From Vairimorpha apis BRL 01 (taxonomy: Eukaryota > Microsporidia > Nosematidae): a stretch of DNA of 18,151 bases. The notes under the pieces were generated by a model. The model worked only from the letters and a program-made list of their open reading frames with translations, was not told where the DNA came from and ran no database searches. The stretch lies in the NCBI GenBank assembly GCA_000447185.1, contig KE647322.1, positions 1 through 18,151 on the forward strand. The letters are read 5' to 3'. Position numbers and translations under genes: made by a program. Below, piece by piece: positions 17,601 through 18,151 of the stretch (the stretch's first letter is position 1; each line of letters begins with the position of its first letter).

Positions 17601-18151
17601 TTTAAATTTACAATATAGCCTTTCAAAAACAACGAAGGTTTTTTTATATTATGTGCAATTATCATGTGTTTTTTTATTATTTGTTTTATAATAAATATTT
17701 TTCCCTTTCAATTCCACCTTTTTTATAATTAATATACAGGTAAGTAGAAATTATGTCTTAAAAGTGTTTATATATTAACAGAGATAAAGTAATTGACAAA
17801 ATACATGATCATATTATAAATTAAAAAATAAATTTAATGTTAAATGAAATATTTAAAAATGTTAAAAATTATAAAGCATTTTTAATAAAATATCTTGTTA
17901 TATTCTTATAGATAATAAGTGTTTATAATAGTTTAGAATATATAAAAATACTTTTGATCTATTAAAACATTACATAATAATTAATAACAAATTAATTTAC
18001 AATAACTTAACAGTTGCAAAGATAAAAAATATAACTATATATTTTTTATATAGCATAGTTTTTACTCTGTTTTCTACATGCGTTTCTTTTAAATGGTTAA
18101 AAATATTAATATTAATTTACGAAATAAGCATAATATATTTTAGACAATATT
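17601..18151. other. AT-rich stretch with no clear feature
   Basis: No gene or RNA is visible. By spacing, the N-terminal codons and 5' untranslated region of minus-strand copy 2 should fall here, but I could not match residues. Confidence 0.5.

Overview
This window looks like a fragment of a very AT-rich, gene-poor eukaryotic genome that is essentially a graveyard of retrotransposons. I find no intact host gene, tRNA or rRNA. The element families (Ty3/gypsy LTR elements with short LTRs, and an R2/R4-type non-LTR element with a restriction-like endonuclease), together with AT-saturated spacers, fit a large-genome microsporidian such as those of the Edhazardia, Hamiltosporidium or Anncaliia type. 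That assignment is inference and no species is claimed.

Layout. 1-600: AT-rich, nothing recognised. 601-4014 (+): a decayed but nearly full-length R2/R4-type non-LTR element (copy 1), with N-terminal domain, reverse transcriptase, H-x4-C knuckle and restriction-like endonuclease still in order. 4138-6436 (+): Ty3-like element A with two LTRs, gag and a protease but no RT or integrase. 6561/6606-8727 (+): Ty3-like element B, with gag, protease, the first part of RT, then an internal deletion straight into the end of the integrase core. 8779-11289 (+): Ty3-like element C between two LTRs of another family; gag with a perfect CCHC knuckle, then pol deleted down to the integrase. 11290-11671: AT-rich, nothing certain. 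11672-12524 (-): C-terminal half of a second-strand R2/R4-type copy (copy 3). 12525-14647: extremely AT-rich, with one short trace of the same family. 14648-about 17600 (-): another almost full-length, older R2/R4-type copy (copy 2), visible only by following homology across frames. 17600-18151: AT-rich, nothing recognised.

How the parts relate. Three collinear copies of one non-LTR family (one on the plus strand, two head-to-tail on the minus strand) flank a tandem cluster of three internally deleted Ty3 relatives. All are broken by point stops of all three types plus frameshifts, so this is decay, not stop-codon recoding. The Ty3 elements share a palindromic LTR 5' terminus and a gag start placed within a few bases of the LTR end. 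None could move by its own proteins; A keeps LTRs, gag and protease and resembles a non-autonomous deletion derivative.
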